A stretch of DNA of 64,000 nt from Larus michahellis (taxonomy: Eukaryota; Chordata; Aves; Charadriiformes; Laridae), in the NCBI RefSeq assembly GCF_964199755.1, contig NC_133899.1, positions 86,221,871 through 86,285,870 of the forward strand, read 5' to 3'. A program made the translations under genes and the position numbers. Each line of letters begins with the position of its first letter. Position 1 is the first letter of the stretch. A model generated the notes under the pieces. The model was not told where the DNA came from and did not search any database. It worked only from the letters and a program-made list of their open reading frames with translations. Of this stretch, positions 1-11,700 are shown in pieces.

Positions 1-207
1 GCCAAGGGACTGTTTCCCAGGTGGGAGCTGCGTGTTATAGTTTGTGCTGGCCTTACCCTTCTCCCCCTCCCTGCCTCCAGTGCCTTTCTCGTGCTGTTGG
101 GCGCCAGTATTCTTGCAGAAGTTTGAAGTACGGCACAGAGTTGGCTGACTTGGCCCATGAAGCACTGTCCCCATGGTTGAGGATCTCCCAGCTGCCCCTA
201 TAGCTGA

Positions 208-272
208 GTCCCATAAACTCCCTTGGAATAGCAGAGCTTTAGGTCCCATATACTCCCTTGGAGCAGCAGAAT
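208..272. repeat. Imperfect tandem duplication, period 35 bp
   Basis: About 30 bases beginning GTCCCATA at 208 recur, beginning GTCCCATA, at 243. They share the core ACTCCCTTGGA and a following GCAG, with only a few substitutions. This is a local two-copy duplication with no sign of wider repeat family membership in the window. Confidence 0.7.
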
Positions 273-3115
273 AAGGACCAAGGAAATGACCTATTGCAAT
301 GAACAGTGATCATTAAACTCAAGTTTGGAAAGATGATAAAATTCTCAATGTAGGAAATACAAAGCAGCTAAGGAGTTCAAGTAATACGGAAAGGAGATAA
401 GATAGCTTTTGTTCTTACCGAATAAATACATTTGTAGTTATCTGAATTAATAATGTCACATAAATATGGGATTTCTATGAAATGACAGCGTTACATAAAG
501 CATATACACGTAACATAAATGACATCACTTCATTTAAAAGCCAAGTCTCTGCATGTGTGCAAGACAGAGGCCCTGGACTTTACAAATACAGGTTGGCAAG
601 TGAAATTAGATCATTTTGTCACACACAAAAGCTTTGCAGCTTGTGCTCTGGTGTCATGTATTCTGTCACAAAATTTATTTTTTAAATTGCTGAGTGGTAG
701 TTTTGCCAGTGTAGCCAAGTACCTCTTTGAGAGTGCTACTTCGTCCCTTCATACAGTTCTCGGGTGCATCTCTTCAGTTCATCCTCTGGTGAGATTCGTA
801 CCCTGGTGAGGTAGGTTATCATGCTACCAGCTCTTGCTGCTCAGTATTTCTCATCTGCTGTGTTGTCTGTTTGTTTCGGAGCGATCTCTCTGGGTTTCCT
901 GAATTAGTACCGCGTAGTTCCCCTGAGGCAGTATTGGTATTGCCTGCTGATAAGCTGCCAATAGGTTTCCCAATAATAACCTGTCAGATGCTACACACTC
1001 CAGTCTGATTTCTGGGCGTGTAATTTGTTGGTGGGGTATAATAGGTCCCATCTAGTTTCTAGACAATTTCAGCTAACAGATGTTCTTAATACTTATATGT
1101 CCTCTTCTTCGTAATCCTGTTGGTTCCAGATCACAATCGTAATTAAGTATCTGGAAATAATTGATTTATTTTTTTTAATAGTGTTTAGGTCAGCTGCTGA
1201 GGGGAAAAAAAATTGGCAGAAAACTTACTTTGGTTTGGAGGAAATCTTAACTATTTATTTTCTCATCTCAATGAAAGAGGGGAAAATTGAACAACGCATA
1301 TCATTCAAACTTAGATGAGCACAAAAAGAAGACTGCTGCTTCACTACTTTTCCCACAAGAATTTGAATTTGCGTCTCTCAGAAAACTGACTGTAAGACCA
1401 GGCAATAGAGTCCCTTTCTTTCATACGCTGGGCTTTTTTTTTTGTTTGGTTTTGTCTCGGTACATATTTACATATTTTGTACTAACTGAAGGAGCATCAA
1501 CAGCAGAAGCTGAGAGCACACAGGCAGAGGCTATGTATGGTTTTGGCTTGTGGAGAGAGAAATGAAGGTTCAGATTTTTCTAAGCAGGAAAATACATTGA
1601 ATCTGGCCTTGTGTTGCTGTTACTGGACAACGCTGCTGACAACCCCACTAACAAGTTAGAAAATTGATCTTCAAAAATGTTTTTTCACTCTCCAAGCCTG
1701 TTTCAATGGGTTTCTCAAAAATTTCCTATTAGGTTTGACGCATGTAGTCTTGGGGTGGCCCAAATTAAACCTTCCAGTAAATAACTTAGATAATATTTTC
1801 AATTTTGCATGTGTCTACTTGCTTGGGTTTTCTTGTTTTGTTGTTTTTTTTAAAAGTGACAGTCCTCTTCAGCAACAGGCAAAAATATGTGGTTAAAGTG
1901 ATATTTTGCCAAATTTTGCAGTTTGTGAGTGTATTAAAGGCTCAACAGATAAAAATGTTTTTAATTGTACAGGAGCTATTTACTTTCAGAATTGCAACAG
2001 TCACTGGTACTGGTGTGCAGCGTAATAAGAAGCCTAATCTGCTAATTTTTCCATAGTGTGTTTTCCTGGGTTGATCAAAGTGTACTGGTCTCAAGAGTGA
2101 ACTGCTAAAGCACCTAAAAAGCCTCTAAGACTTCATAGAAAAGCCGCTCTAATGTATGACTGTTGCATGTTTTTGCACACAGGCTCACCAAACTGTGTGA
2201 GTTTTTATTTTTGCAACCTAACTACTGTATCTATAGCAAATCAAACAAGGATCTGCTTGCTTTAACTAAAATTTGTAATGCAGCAAAGCCCTTTGCATGC
2301 CTATTGATCTTGGGTAAGAGTAAAAATGTTGGAGTGGTAGAATTCTACTTGGAATCCGTTTTTGTCCATTTAAGTACTTGCCAATAGTCAGATATGACTA
2401 TAGTTGAGCCTGTTCTTCCTTTCTTTGTTCAAGAAACACTCCTAGGAGGCAGAAAGAGTTTTGCATAAATGAGGCACGTTGCAGTCTTCTAGGTGGGCAG
2501 TCTTTTAACCAGAGCTTCTCCACATACTTGCTTTCTGCCTTCAGCTTGTCCCAAATACACATATACCTACCTCTATGTACCGTAGGCACCACCAACCCCT
2601 CCAGGGAGCTACATATCACGGGTCTCTTGGCCAGTAACCAGTACCCTGGCAGGAAGACTCAGTGGCTCAGTTTGGATAAAGTTCACTACTGATCTCGTGG
2701 TTTCTGATGACTTGGGATGCTCAAGATCTGCTCTGATGCAGGAAGTTCAGCACCTTCAGGTCTGCACTCCTGTCACAAAAATAGTAGAAGTCCTTTGACT
2801 GAAGTGGTTAGTGGCAAAGTGCCTCTTCTTTTTAAAATCTCATGCCATCCAAGTGGTAGATGTGATCTGACAATGATGGAGGATGGGTCAGTGAATATTA
2901 TATATCGTGGTGAAATACAGAGTGTGGGAGTAGCAAAATTGAAAGCTTCTTATCAGCTTTTCCTGTCAGTCCTTGCTAGTACACCGAGTCTGCCTGCATG
3001 GGACAATGGACACAAGCCTGTTTCTCCCTTCTTGAAAGATGGAGGATACTACGGGTTCCCGGCAAGTACTCTGGGCTAGGTGGGACCTAAAACTGGTACC
3101 CGAGTTTGTGAAGGA

Positions 3116-3190
3116 AAAAAAAAAAAAAAACAACCAAAAAACCCAAACCACAAAAAAAACCAAACCAAAGAACCCAACCCAAATCCCAAA
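3116..3190. repeat. A-rich to A/C-rich low-complexity tract
   Basis: A run of about 15 A passes into irregular CAAA/CCAAA-type sequence. It could be a decayed A-rich simple repeat. It lies about 140 bases before the start of the CR1 reverse transcriptase piece and is not part of it, since CR1 elements do not end in polyA. Confidence 0.75.
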
Positions 3191-3325
3191 TTTTCTCATT
3201 TAAAGTAGCTCTTTTGTTTTAAGAGCTTCTATTTTGTGTTCTCGTTGCTCAGCTACTTCTAGATTTAACACATTAGCCTGTCTTGTAAGGGTGAAAAATG
3301 GGGTTAATTTTTAGAGCTAACTGAA

Positions 3326-3744
3326 CATTGTGGTGAATGGAGTTAAGTCCAGTTGGCAGCTGGTCACAAGTGGTATTCTCCAGGGCTGAGTATTGGGACC
3401 AGTTCTGTTTAATATCTTTATCAATGACCTGGACGAGGGGATCGAGTTCACCCTCAGTAAGTTCGCAGATGACAACAAGTTGGGCGGGAGTGTTGATCTG
3501 CATGAGAGTAGGAAGGCTCTACAGAGGGATCTGGACAGGCTGGATTGATGGCCCAAGTCCAGTGGTATAAGGTTCAACAAGGCCAAGTGCTGGATCCTGA
3601 ACTTGGGTCACAACGACCCCATGCAGTGCTACAGGCCTGGGGAAGAGTGGCTGGAAAGCCAGCTAGCAGAAAAGGACCTGGGGGTGTTGGTCAACACCTA
3701 GATGAATATGAGCCAGCAGCATGCCCAAGTGGCACAGGAGTCTC
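3326..3744 (+). mobile_element. CR1 LINE fragment, reverse transcriptase region (sense)
   Basis: The plus strand reads as the central part of the CR1 ORF2 reverse transcriptase: [26 protein letters not shown], then the catalytic box as LSKFADD, followed by [22 protein letters not shown] and [16 protein letters not shown]. The element is dead. A TGA replaces the serine in the QGS motif, and further stops follow LDRLD and LVNT. The fragment lacks the thumb region, the 3' UTR and the 8-bp tail. It ends abruptly against an oppositely oriented CR1 endonuclease piece. Both ends are therefore truncated, so this is not a simple 5'-truncated insertion. Confidence 0.95.
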
Positions 3745-4470
3745 CTGGATTGCCTACAGCTCACCGTGCTACTTTTCCAGCAGATGTGAGGAGGTTCAAG
3801 TCCCCCAGCAGAATGAGAGCCTGTGAGCATGATGTCCCCTGTAGCTGGAGTAAGAAGGCTTCATTAATAGGCTCCCCTTGATTGAGCGACCTGTAGTAGA
3901 CACCAACCACAAAGGTCCCTTTTTCGCCTTGGTCTCTTATTCTTGTCCATAAGCTTTCAACCTGCTTGTGGCTATTCTTCAGAGACATCTCTTCACATTC
4001 TATCCATTTCTTCATGTGGAGGGCAATGTCTCTACCCCCGTTCCTCGCCTGTTCCTTCTGAAGAGCTTGTAGCCATCGATAGCTGCACTCCAGTCACGGG
4101 ATTCGTCCCACCAAGTTTCAGTAACGGCAATTAGGTCGTAGCTTTCTAGCAGCACTGTGGCTACAACTCCTCCTGCTTGTTGCCCATGCTGGATGGGTTG
4201 GTGTAGAGGCACTTCAGCTGGGCTGTCTGCTGTGTCACATTCTTAAAGGAACACCCCTTAATTCCTTTGAGGTATTTCACTGGTGTTTCTCTCTTGCCTT
4301 CTATTACCTCAGAAGCCCCTGGCTCATCTCTGTAAAACTTAGAGTGTGCTGCAGTGTAGCCAGCACGTCTCAGAGCAACAGGCTCAGGGCTCTCAACTAG
4401 TGCCCCATCCCTCTAACCTTGGTGTGTCACGACACCACATGTCACAGGCAAGCCTGATATTGTCCCCCTC
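3745..4470 (-). mobile_element. CR1 LINE fragment, endonuclease region (antisense)
   Basis: Read on the minus strand from about 4225 downwards this is the CR1 ORF2 start and apurinic-like endonuclease: LKCLYTNPSSMGNKQEEL, then in a shifted frame YDLIAVTETWWDESRDWS and AAIDGYKLFRRNRRG. It continues with ESLWTRIRDQGEKG, VVGVYYRSLNQGEP and LILLGDLNL. At least one frameshift and several stops break the frame, and the conserved GDFNLP appears as GDLNLL. Sequence from 4225 to about 4470 looks like the upstream CR1 region but matches less clearly. The 3' side stops at about 3745, exactly where the sense piece ends. Confidence 0.93.
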
Positions 4471-5100
4471 AAATTTGGTTTGAGTTTTGTTGATTTATTT
4501 TTGTTGTTTTTTAAAATAAGCCTGTCTGTTCTCTGAAATGAATACATAGTATAGAATTATTGCCCAATTAAAAGAATCATCTGGCTAACTGTTAAATATA
4601 GATAAAGTGCTAGTTAATCAATGGAACTGCCATTCTCCTGAAAGCCCAAATCTGTTTCATGTAGTACTACTCTCTGCTGTGCATTGTTCAGTTTTGTACG
4701 CAATGCCCGGATGGCTTTTCTCTAGGCAGTAGTATAGCGCTACTGTAATCTATGAACTCAGCCTGTGCATGCCTCCACATTGCTGTTTGTTCTTCTTACT
4801 ACTGCTGAGCCAAAGCGTGGGAGTGCAAAATGGGATGACAAGACAGCATTGCTGAGCAAGGTCACCTGGAGCTCACATTTCACAGCTAAGCAGGCTACGG
4901 CTCTTGACTAAATTCCTGGTGACTTCACTGCCTTGAAGAGTAGGTGGCCATGGCAAAGACAAGATTTGCTTGCTTACTTCTGGTAGGAGGATAAAGGTGA
5001 TGCTCTGTGCCTGAGAAGAGACAGAAGCAGTGAATTCTGTCTTGGAAAGCTTTTTATGCTTATTCTTAAGGTGGCAAAATTCAGATTTGCATGTACTGTA
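4471..5100. other. Non-coding, nothing recognised
   Basis: This is AT-rich sequence with no splice-flanked frame. The last 100 bases may belong to the degenerate LINE that follows, since a weak protein-like continuation can be imagined, but I could not support it. Confidence 0.5.
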
Positions 5101-5640
5101 TGGAGCCGACCATATGACGATGATACTTTAGATTTAATTTTAGTAAGTTATGAGGTATGTGGAGATTATAACTTTGAAAGAAGTGATCACGAGTGATTTG
5201 GTTTAAATTACGTGGAAAGATGTCCATAGACACCAAAGTAATTTCAGACGGGAAGAATTGGAGGAACGTATCAATTAAGGATCAATTAAATGAACTAGAC
5301 TGAAGAATTTAGGGAATTGAAAAGTGCCCTGGAACTTCAATTTAAAGAAATTCCAAGGTGCAGTGTGAAATTTGCAACCAAGGGCGTAATTACAGAGCAT
5401 CGGGTACAGTTACTACGAAGATAATTTAGGGCCAAAATTAAGCGATTCAACCCATAAACAACCATGTTCGTTGCATACCCTGAAACTACAATAAAGCTAA
5501 TGTAGATCTGGTGGGAGAACAAATGTGCATAATTTTGCTTTGAATAAATTCAGGCTGAAAACTAGCTATTGAGATTTCGGCACAGCTCTCCAAAAGAAGC
5601 ATCAGGAGACAGAAGACCTAAATGGAGTTAAGGTGGAGCC
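5101..5640 (+). mobile_element. Ancient CR1/L3-like LINE remnant, end of endonuclease and linker
   Basis: At 5122-5193 the plus strand reads DTLDLILVSYEVCGDYNF followed by ERSDHE. This matches the end of a LINE endonuclease, where a DLV-VS block precedes the conserved SDH motif. The following sequence is broken by many stops and indels. It resembles the linker before the reverse transcriptase in old CR1/L3-type elements, notably a stretch reading like LELQFKEIPRCS. The nucleotide divergence is far larger than in the other CR1 pieces, so this would be a much older insertion. The limits are approximate and the family assignment is from remembered motifs. Confidence 0.5.
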
Positions 5641-7690
5641 CAATAACCTGTTTAAAAGTGTTACCTAAAAAGAGGGTGTAAGCTGAGGGTGTAAACCAGA
5701 GGTGAACTGTAAGCTGCCGCTGGTATTCTTCTGCACTATATTGTATTGCACAGCGTAGGCTTACCCTCAAAATGTGTTTGTTACAAACCTGCTGTACTTC
5801 TTCAAGCTTCCCATTGGCTATAAATAGGCTTTCAATTATGTCCCAAAGCAGCAAGTGGGATTTAATTTGCATAGCTCCTAGTACCTCAGCTGAAGGTATT
5901 CCTTATTTTTCCCTTTCTTGCATGGTAAAGCCTAAGGGAAAGAAAAGTCTGATTACCAACATTTTAAGCATATGACCTGCAGCTGTTATTTTTTAAAAGA
6001 GGGGAAGAAAACAGGCATAGAAGCACGGTGTGAAAACCAGTATCAAACTCGACTCTGACAGTGTGAAGGCTCTATGTGCGCGTGGGACTGAACACGGAAA
6101 GGGGAACGTGAGGTCCTGTCTTCCCTGGTGCTGTACTTCCTTCCTCTTCGGCATTTAAGAAACTCTGTATCCATGACTTTTGTAACACTTACCTGAAAAC
6201 TTACTTTAAATTAACAGTATTTTAAAGGCATGCAGGTTATTTTGTGTGAAAATTAGGTAATTCTAAAAGTGTCTAGTCATATTTTTTTAGAATTGCAAAA
6301 CCTGTTTAATGCTAAGCAAGAGGTATTCCCATTACAATAAGCAGGATTAGTCGTTGGCTTAAATTGCATAATTCGCTTAGTTGATGAATAGAAATATCCA
6401 GAGTCCCAGTACTTAAGAAATCAGTATAATATATCCAGCACTTCCTTCATGTTTTAGATTTTGGGAACCCAAGGTTTATATATTTTTCAAATGTATTTGA
6501 AATCAAATCTAAGAAACAATATTAGCAATGCTACTATACAGGATATAAAACTTAGAAGAGAGAGAGTATTTGAAACTATTAAATTATCATCTACAGCATT
6601 ACCCAAAATACTTTAGCTAGGTCTATGAGAACTTTGAAATTCGCCTTAAGAGCTGTATAGTTAAACACTTTTTAAATGCACTGCTTAATTTTTCCTCACA
6701 TTGTAATTCATTGTTGGCCTTTTCCACAATGAATTGTTGGGATTAACCAATAAATCAGCAGAAAAGACATGCCAATTTCCTCAACAGTTGACAAATTACA
6801 GTGTGGGCAAAGTACTGTATGTTTTATTTATTTATTTTTAAATTTATTTCGTGAGGAAGGCTAACATTCAGATGCCTCCAAAATGTGTTAGTTTTATTTG
6901 GTAATATTGCATTTAATTATGTTCCGCTGTTTCTCAAGTAGCATTTGTAAATGTATTGCTAATAGTCCTTACCGATAGCAAAGTAACATTTTCCTTAAAT
7001 TGCGAATATTTACCTAGAAAAAACAGTATTATTTGGGAATAGAAGATTTGTAATTACAAGGTTTTTCTTTCTAGAGCTTCATTTTAATAGAAGACCTTTA
7101 TCTTGGGTGTGTTTTTTCAGAATAAATCAAGCTGAACTTTGGGTTTGAATACTGTAGTTCTGAATTATTTAAATACTTGCATTCCAGTTTCCACATGCTC
7201 ATTTTTTCCTAATGTTTTTGGGATTGTAGCTGCGCAGTCAAACTAGGCACGGGATCTGCCGGGTACAACTCCTGTATCTGTATCTAAAAATGGATATTTA
7301 GCGGGCCATTCGTAAGTAGCACTTGATGTGTGCGAAAACTAGTGATAAATCACCGTGCAGATTAGACCGTTAATTGTGCATTACTTTGGACTTCTCAATT
7401 CTTAAATATCATTGTCTGCAAAGGTTAAAACAATAGATACAACATCATTCCTCGTCAGGAACGTAGTCTCTTTTGTCTTTATCATAACACACCTATTGTT
7501 TAAGACAAGCTTTTGTTAAGTGCTCAGAAAGTGCCAGCAGAGAGAAAATGTTCCTGACCTTGGCCATGTACTACACCCTCTGAAATTGTATTAGCTTTTA
7601 TACTGCATGATGTATGAGCAGCCTTTTGAGATCTGGGAGTCTGGAATACGATGCTGAAAAATAACCATTCATGCGATCCATTTAATGTTT
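5641..7690. other. AT-rich non-coding DNA
   Basis: Two kilobases of low-GC sequence with short T and A runs. A minus-strand open frame at 5618-5872 has no recognisable domain and no convincing splice sites. I see no repeat family and no gene. Confidence 0.55.
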
Positions 7691-8720
7691 AAGGTTAGGA
7701 ACATCAAAAAGACGGCAAAGTTGGAGTGTATTGCAACATTATGGGGTTTCTTGCAGCCCCGAAGCTGCTGTCTGTACCTGGGGAGCTTCCCTGGGGGACA
7801 GTGGGGACAGCAGCAGCTTTGTAGATGCCATCGAGACTTCTCCCTCTCTAAGAGTCACCCAGGCTGTGTCAGGGGAGGGTGTTCGTGCCAACTGCAGTGT
7901 GCCAGGTCTGTAGGAATGAGGCAAAGCAGAGAACATGCCCTGTAGCCATCGTCTTGATCTCAGCTGCTCGTGCACAGGCCTGAAGCTGCTTCCCTGGCGG
8001 ACACAGTCATGAGGGGGGAAATCATATTCACAGAAGAGGTGAAACGTCCCAGGGATGGGAATGCTGCAGTGCCTAAAAACCAAATGATAACAGTAAATCA
8101 CCTGTGACTTAGCAAGATCAGTAATTGATCTTGCCATCTTATGCCATCTAACGGCTCTTGCGGGGAAGAGGCGCAGGTCCCCATGCCTGTGGAGGGATGG
8201 GCATAGGTGGGCGAGGAAGAACGCTGGGAGAGAACATGGCTGCATCTTCCACCTCCCTCATGCCTTGCACAGGGAGGCTGACTCTGCCCCCGTCTCTGCT
8301 TTTCAGTCAGCATACACTGTTGCATGTATGGGTGGCATTGTCACTCTCTAAAGCTCTGTGGAAATCAAGGGAGCTCACCTTATTCAGGGCCACGGTGCAG
8401 GTCCCATCCCACTGGCGGCCCCTATGTCCCCGTCACCCCTCACTGGCTTAGCGTACCCGTGGAGGGAGGAGGCCGTGCTTTGGGAACACTGTGCTTTCTC
8501 TTGCTGCCTTTTTTTAAAAATGGTTTGATCTTCAAGTATGATCTCAGTCAAAAATGCTGTAATTTTTGTATTGCTGTGTGATAAAGTCGTTAGCCTGCTT
8601 CTGGACAAGCAATGTTCGGGGAAGGGTGAAGGCCCTGTGGTGGCCAAAATGGAGATGGGAGACGTGGGGAAAACTTACAGTGTTTGTTTGCATGTTAAAA
8701 GTGAATTTCTGTTTACTCAT
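7691..8720. other. GC-rich patch, unexplained
   Basis: GC content and CpG frequency rise clearly against the flanks, and several frames are open on both strands at once (for example 168 codons on the minus strand at 7739-8245). That is expected from composition alone. I found no recognisable domain. It could be a conserved regulatory block, an eroded promoter or an old repeat. Confidence 0.4.
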
Positions 8721-11700
8721 TTAAAACCCACTAGAGAATATGGCTAGATATGTATTACTTTAGAAACTATGCATTATTTACTTAGCTGTGACAAACTTCC
8801 TCCTGGTTTAAAACCAAACTGTGCTGCTTGTTCAGGTGCCGAGTAAAAACACTCCCCTACGCAGGAGGCAGTACAGCAAAAGAAAAGCATCAGTGGTGTC
8901 AGAGTGTGTTTGTGGGAAGGGGACCGGTTTGCTTCTGAAGCTACAAGACCTGGTGGTAAGATGCCAGTAGATGCACTTATGTGGATACAAAGGAAGTTCT
9001 TGGGGTATGAAGGTGTCTGCCACACTGGCATTAATTAAAGTATAGTTAAGGGTAGAATAGTGTGAATTAACAGCACTTTGGCTTTGCATCCAAACTTTAA
9101 TGATCAGCTGAGCCTTCTGTCGTAAGAAGCTCTAGCTTTATTTCTGTACTGTCATAAATGTGTATGAAACTTGTCTCTTTGGATAGAAGTATATCACAAC
9201 TTTTAAAAGCTGGCTTACTTAGATAATCTGAAAAGTGTGATAGCACCATTCAAGCTTTTTATTATAACTTCTGTAACTAAAATGTGAAAATCTTAGAGAC
9301 ACAGTTTAACAATTCGTTGCTATTGGTAGTTGGGCTGGCCCGAGTGGCTTCCAGGCCAGGCTGATCGTTTGTGTCCCCTCATGCTCACACAGGTTTCTGG
9401 GGTGCTTCTTTTCCAGGTTGTGCTGGTTAAACACAGCCTGGCAGGCAGCTGAGAAGACAAAGACCTTGCTCTTCGGGGTGGGGAGGGAGAAGACTGCTTG
9501 TGCCAGCCCTGCCGGCACAGCCTGAGTCTTGGAAAACTTCATCATCCTCCTCAGCGTCTGCCCTGGCTGGCATGTTTGCCATTGAATTCAAGACTTCTAA
9601 AAATGTTTTATTTCTTACAATACATCAGTATTTCACCTAACAGTTTCGTTTTGGTTTTCCTCAATGTTTCAAAATCAAGCTTCAGAAAATTGTTAGGGAG
9701 GGAAAAGGGAGGTTTTCTTTCTTTATGTATTTGTTTCTGTAGGAACTCTACCTCATTCGTAGTATAAAAGTATTATCTCCCTGTCTTAAGAAGGTTGTAA
9801 AGGAGAGCCTGCAAAATTGTTATTTAAATATGTATTGCAACAAAATGGTCTTGAAAGGTTACTTTAATTTTGGTGGTAATTTACTACTACTTCTTGGCAA
9901 TACTTTACTTCCTTCTTTTTAGTCTGTAAACAAAATACAGCTCGTAAAAGCATCATACCAAGAGAATACAGGAATATGCAATACATGCCATACATCTTTC
10001 TCTTTTGCACCACTAGTAATACATGATGAGGTACGTAATTTGTATAAACAGTCACAGATGGAGCTTCAGTTTTACTACTAGGCTCTCTCATAAAGCACTA
10101 ATTACTTGGCTTAAAGGAAAGCACTAGGGAAAAAATGGGCTTTGTGGATCAGAAAGATGGAATCTGAATTGAAGTTTCTGTTTCATAATTACCTACACCT
10201 TTAATTTGGTTTGGGCCATGCCATGACCCAAAACCCTCTGAAAATAAAGGTTTCAATTTACAGACTTCAAAAGCTGTATCTGACTTTCTGTTTTCCCATT
10301 GATAAATTTACATGAGGCAATAATTTAAATAACCTGCCAATTTTAAGGTAGCATTTGCATGTTTTTCTTGCTGCGAATATTACTGGCAGAAAAGGTTATT
10401 TCCTTGCATCTTATTTCCCAACATGCGCCTGTCAGAAATGAGCTCCCAACAAAAATTAAAAAAAAGATTCTCTCCCCAAAAAGTGTGCGTGTTAGGACAA
10501 GACCCAGGTTTATGATCTTGAAGAGTGAACTCAAAGAAAAAGCTGCATTTACTGTGCTTTTTGAAGTCAAAGGTCTTTTTAAATGTGGGTAATTTAAAAC
10601 TAAGATAATGAAATTTCTGTCTCAAATTGTGCAAGTTTCTTGCTCTAATAATTTTGTCCACTGATGGTACTGGCAGTCTTTTCACGGTCTGAAAAATGAC
10701 TTGGATCACCCACAAAGCCTACAACTCTCATTGCTATGATTAAATCTTCTTATCCCGTGGGGCTACCCTGAAACACCTCCAACATTTTGTAAATAAGTTT
10801 TACAGTAAAGCATCTTTGCTTGCAGGTGGCAGAAGCAAGTTACATTTTTATTTCAAGGCTTAGCTGGGTTTTCTCTGGTCGACAAAATTTCAAGGCCTTA
10901 ACATTCTAAGAATTCAACCTGCTTCTGCTATTTGTTCGTGCCTTCAATTCTCGATTGCATGACTCTTTTGATTAGAAAGAATACGTATGTATGTGTGCTA
11001 ATAATTTTATCTAGGGATTAATAATTGCTGTGGAGATTCATTTAGGAATAACGATGATTTGAAAAATATTAATTAAACAGTTGGGTTGAGAGCATTGGCT
11101 AGCACTGTTAGATTTCCAGGCCTTTGATTTCTTACATGTACTTTTGTTCTGTGGATCTACATTTTTCTGCATCTAAGTCTAATTAATCTTGAATCAAATT
11201 TTCTCTCATTCTAAGCCTTTGCTGTTATAATTTTGTGGTCTTGTTCTGTTTATTAAATAAAGCTTGCTTTCCAAATACAAATGTATACTGAAGAAAATGA
11301 TGGTAACACTTAGAATAAGGAGAAGGTTGCAATTTTAGGGTATTTAATTAATGCTAGAACACTTGAAACAATGTTCTGAAATGAATGGGGTTTGCTGATG
11401 AGTTGGTTTATCTTTTTTTTTTTTTGTACTATCCTACTTCTCCTAAGAGGAAAAATATATTTTTTTTCTTAGTCTATCATTTGTCTCAAGAATAAGCATA
11501 ATGAGCATCTGAGATTTGACTGCGGGTGAAATGATGTGACATGCCAATGACATTTTCATTAAAAAATATTTTAATGAGAACAGGAAAGAGAAAGGGGAGA
11601 GAAACCCTGTAGGCTTTGATGCACTGTTAGCTACCAAAAAGTACAAATATTTACTTTGGAGTGTGACAGTGTAGTTAGATAGATATTCTTTCCACAAAAT

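Larger units (their letters stand above)
1..3325. other. AT-rich non-coding DNA, no gene seen
   Basis: No open frame here has a splice context or a composition that argues for coding. The frames present are short and scattered over all phases. A 120-codon frame at 2717-3079 is followed at 3116-3190 by an A-rich, then A/C-rich low-complexity tract. It has no polyadenylation signal before the A run and I recognise no protein in it. The only other structure is an imperfect tandem duplication at 208-272, listed separately. Confidence 0.6.

Noticed and set aside
2717..3190. Possible processed retrocopy: 120-codon frame followed by an A-rich tract
   Set aside because: No polyadenylation signal before the A run, no recognisable parent protein, no target-site duplication, and the tract turns into A/C-rich low complexity.
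3326..4470. Twin-priming (5' inversion) explanation for the CR1 pair
   Set aside because: Twin priming places the inverted 5' part upstream of a 3' part that keeps its tail. Here the pieces meet at their 3' sides and no CR1 3' UTR or tail is present.
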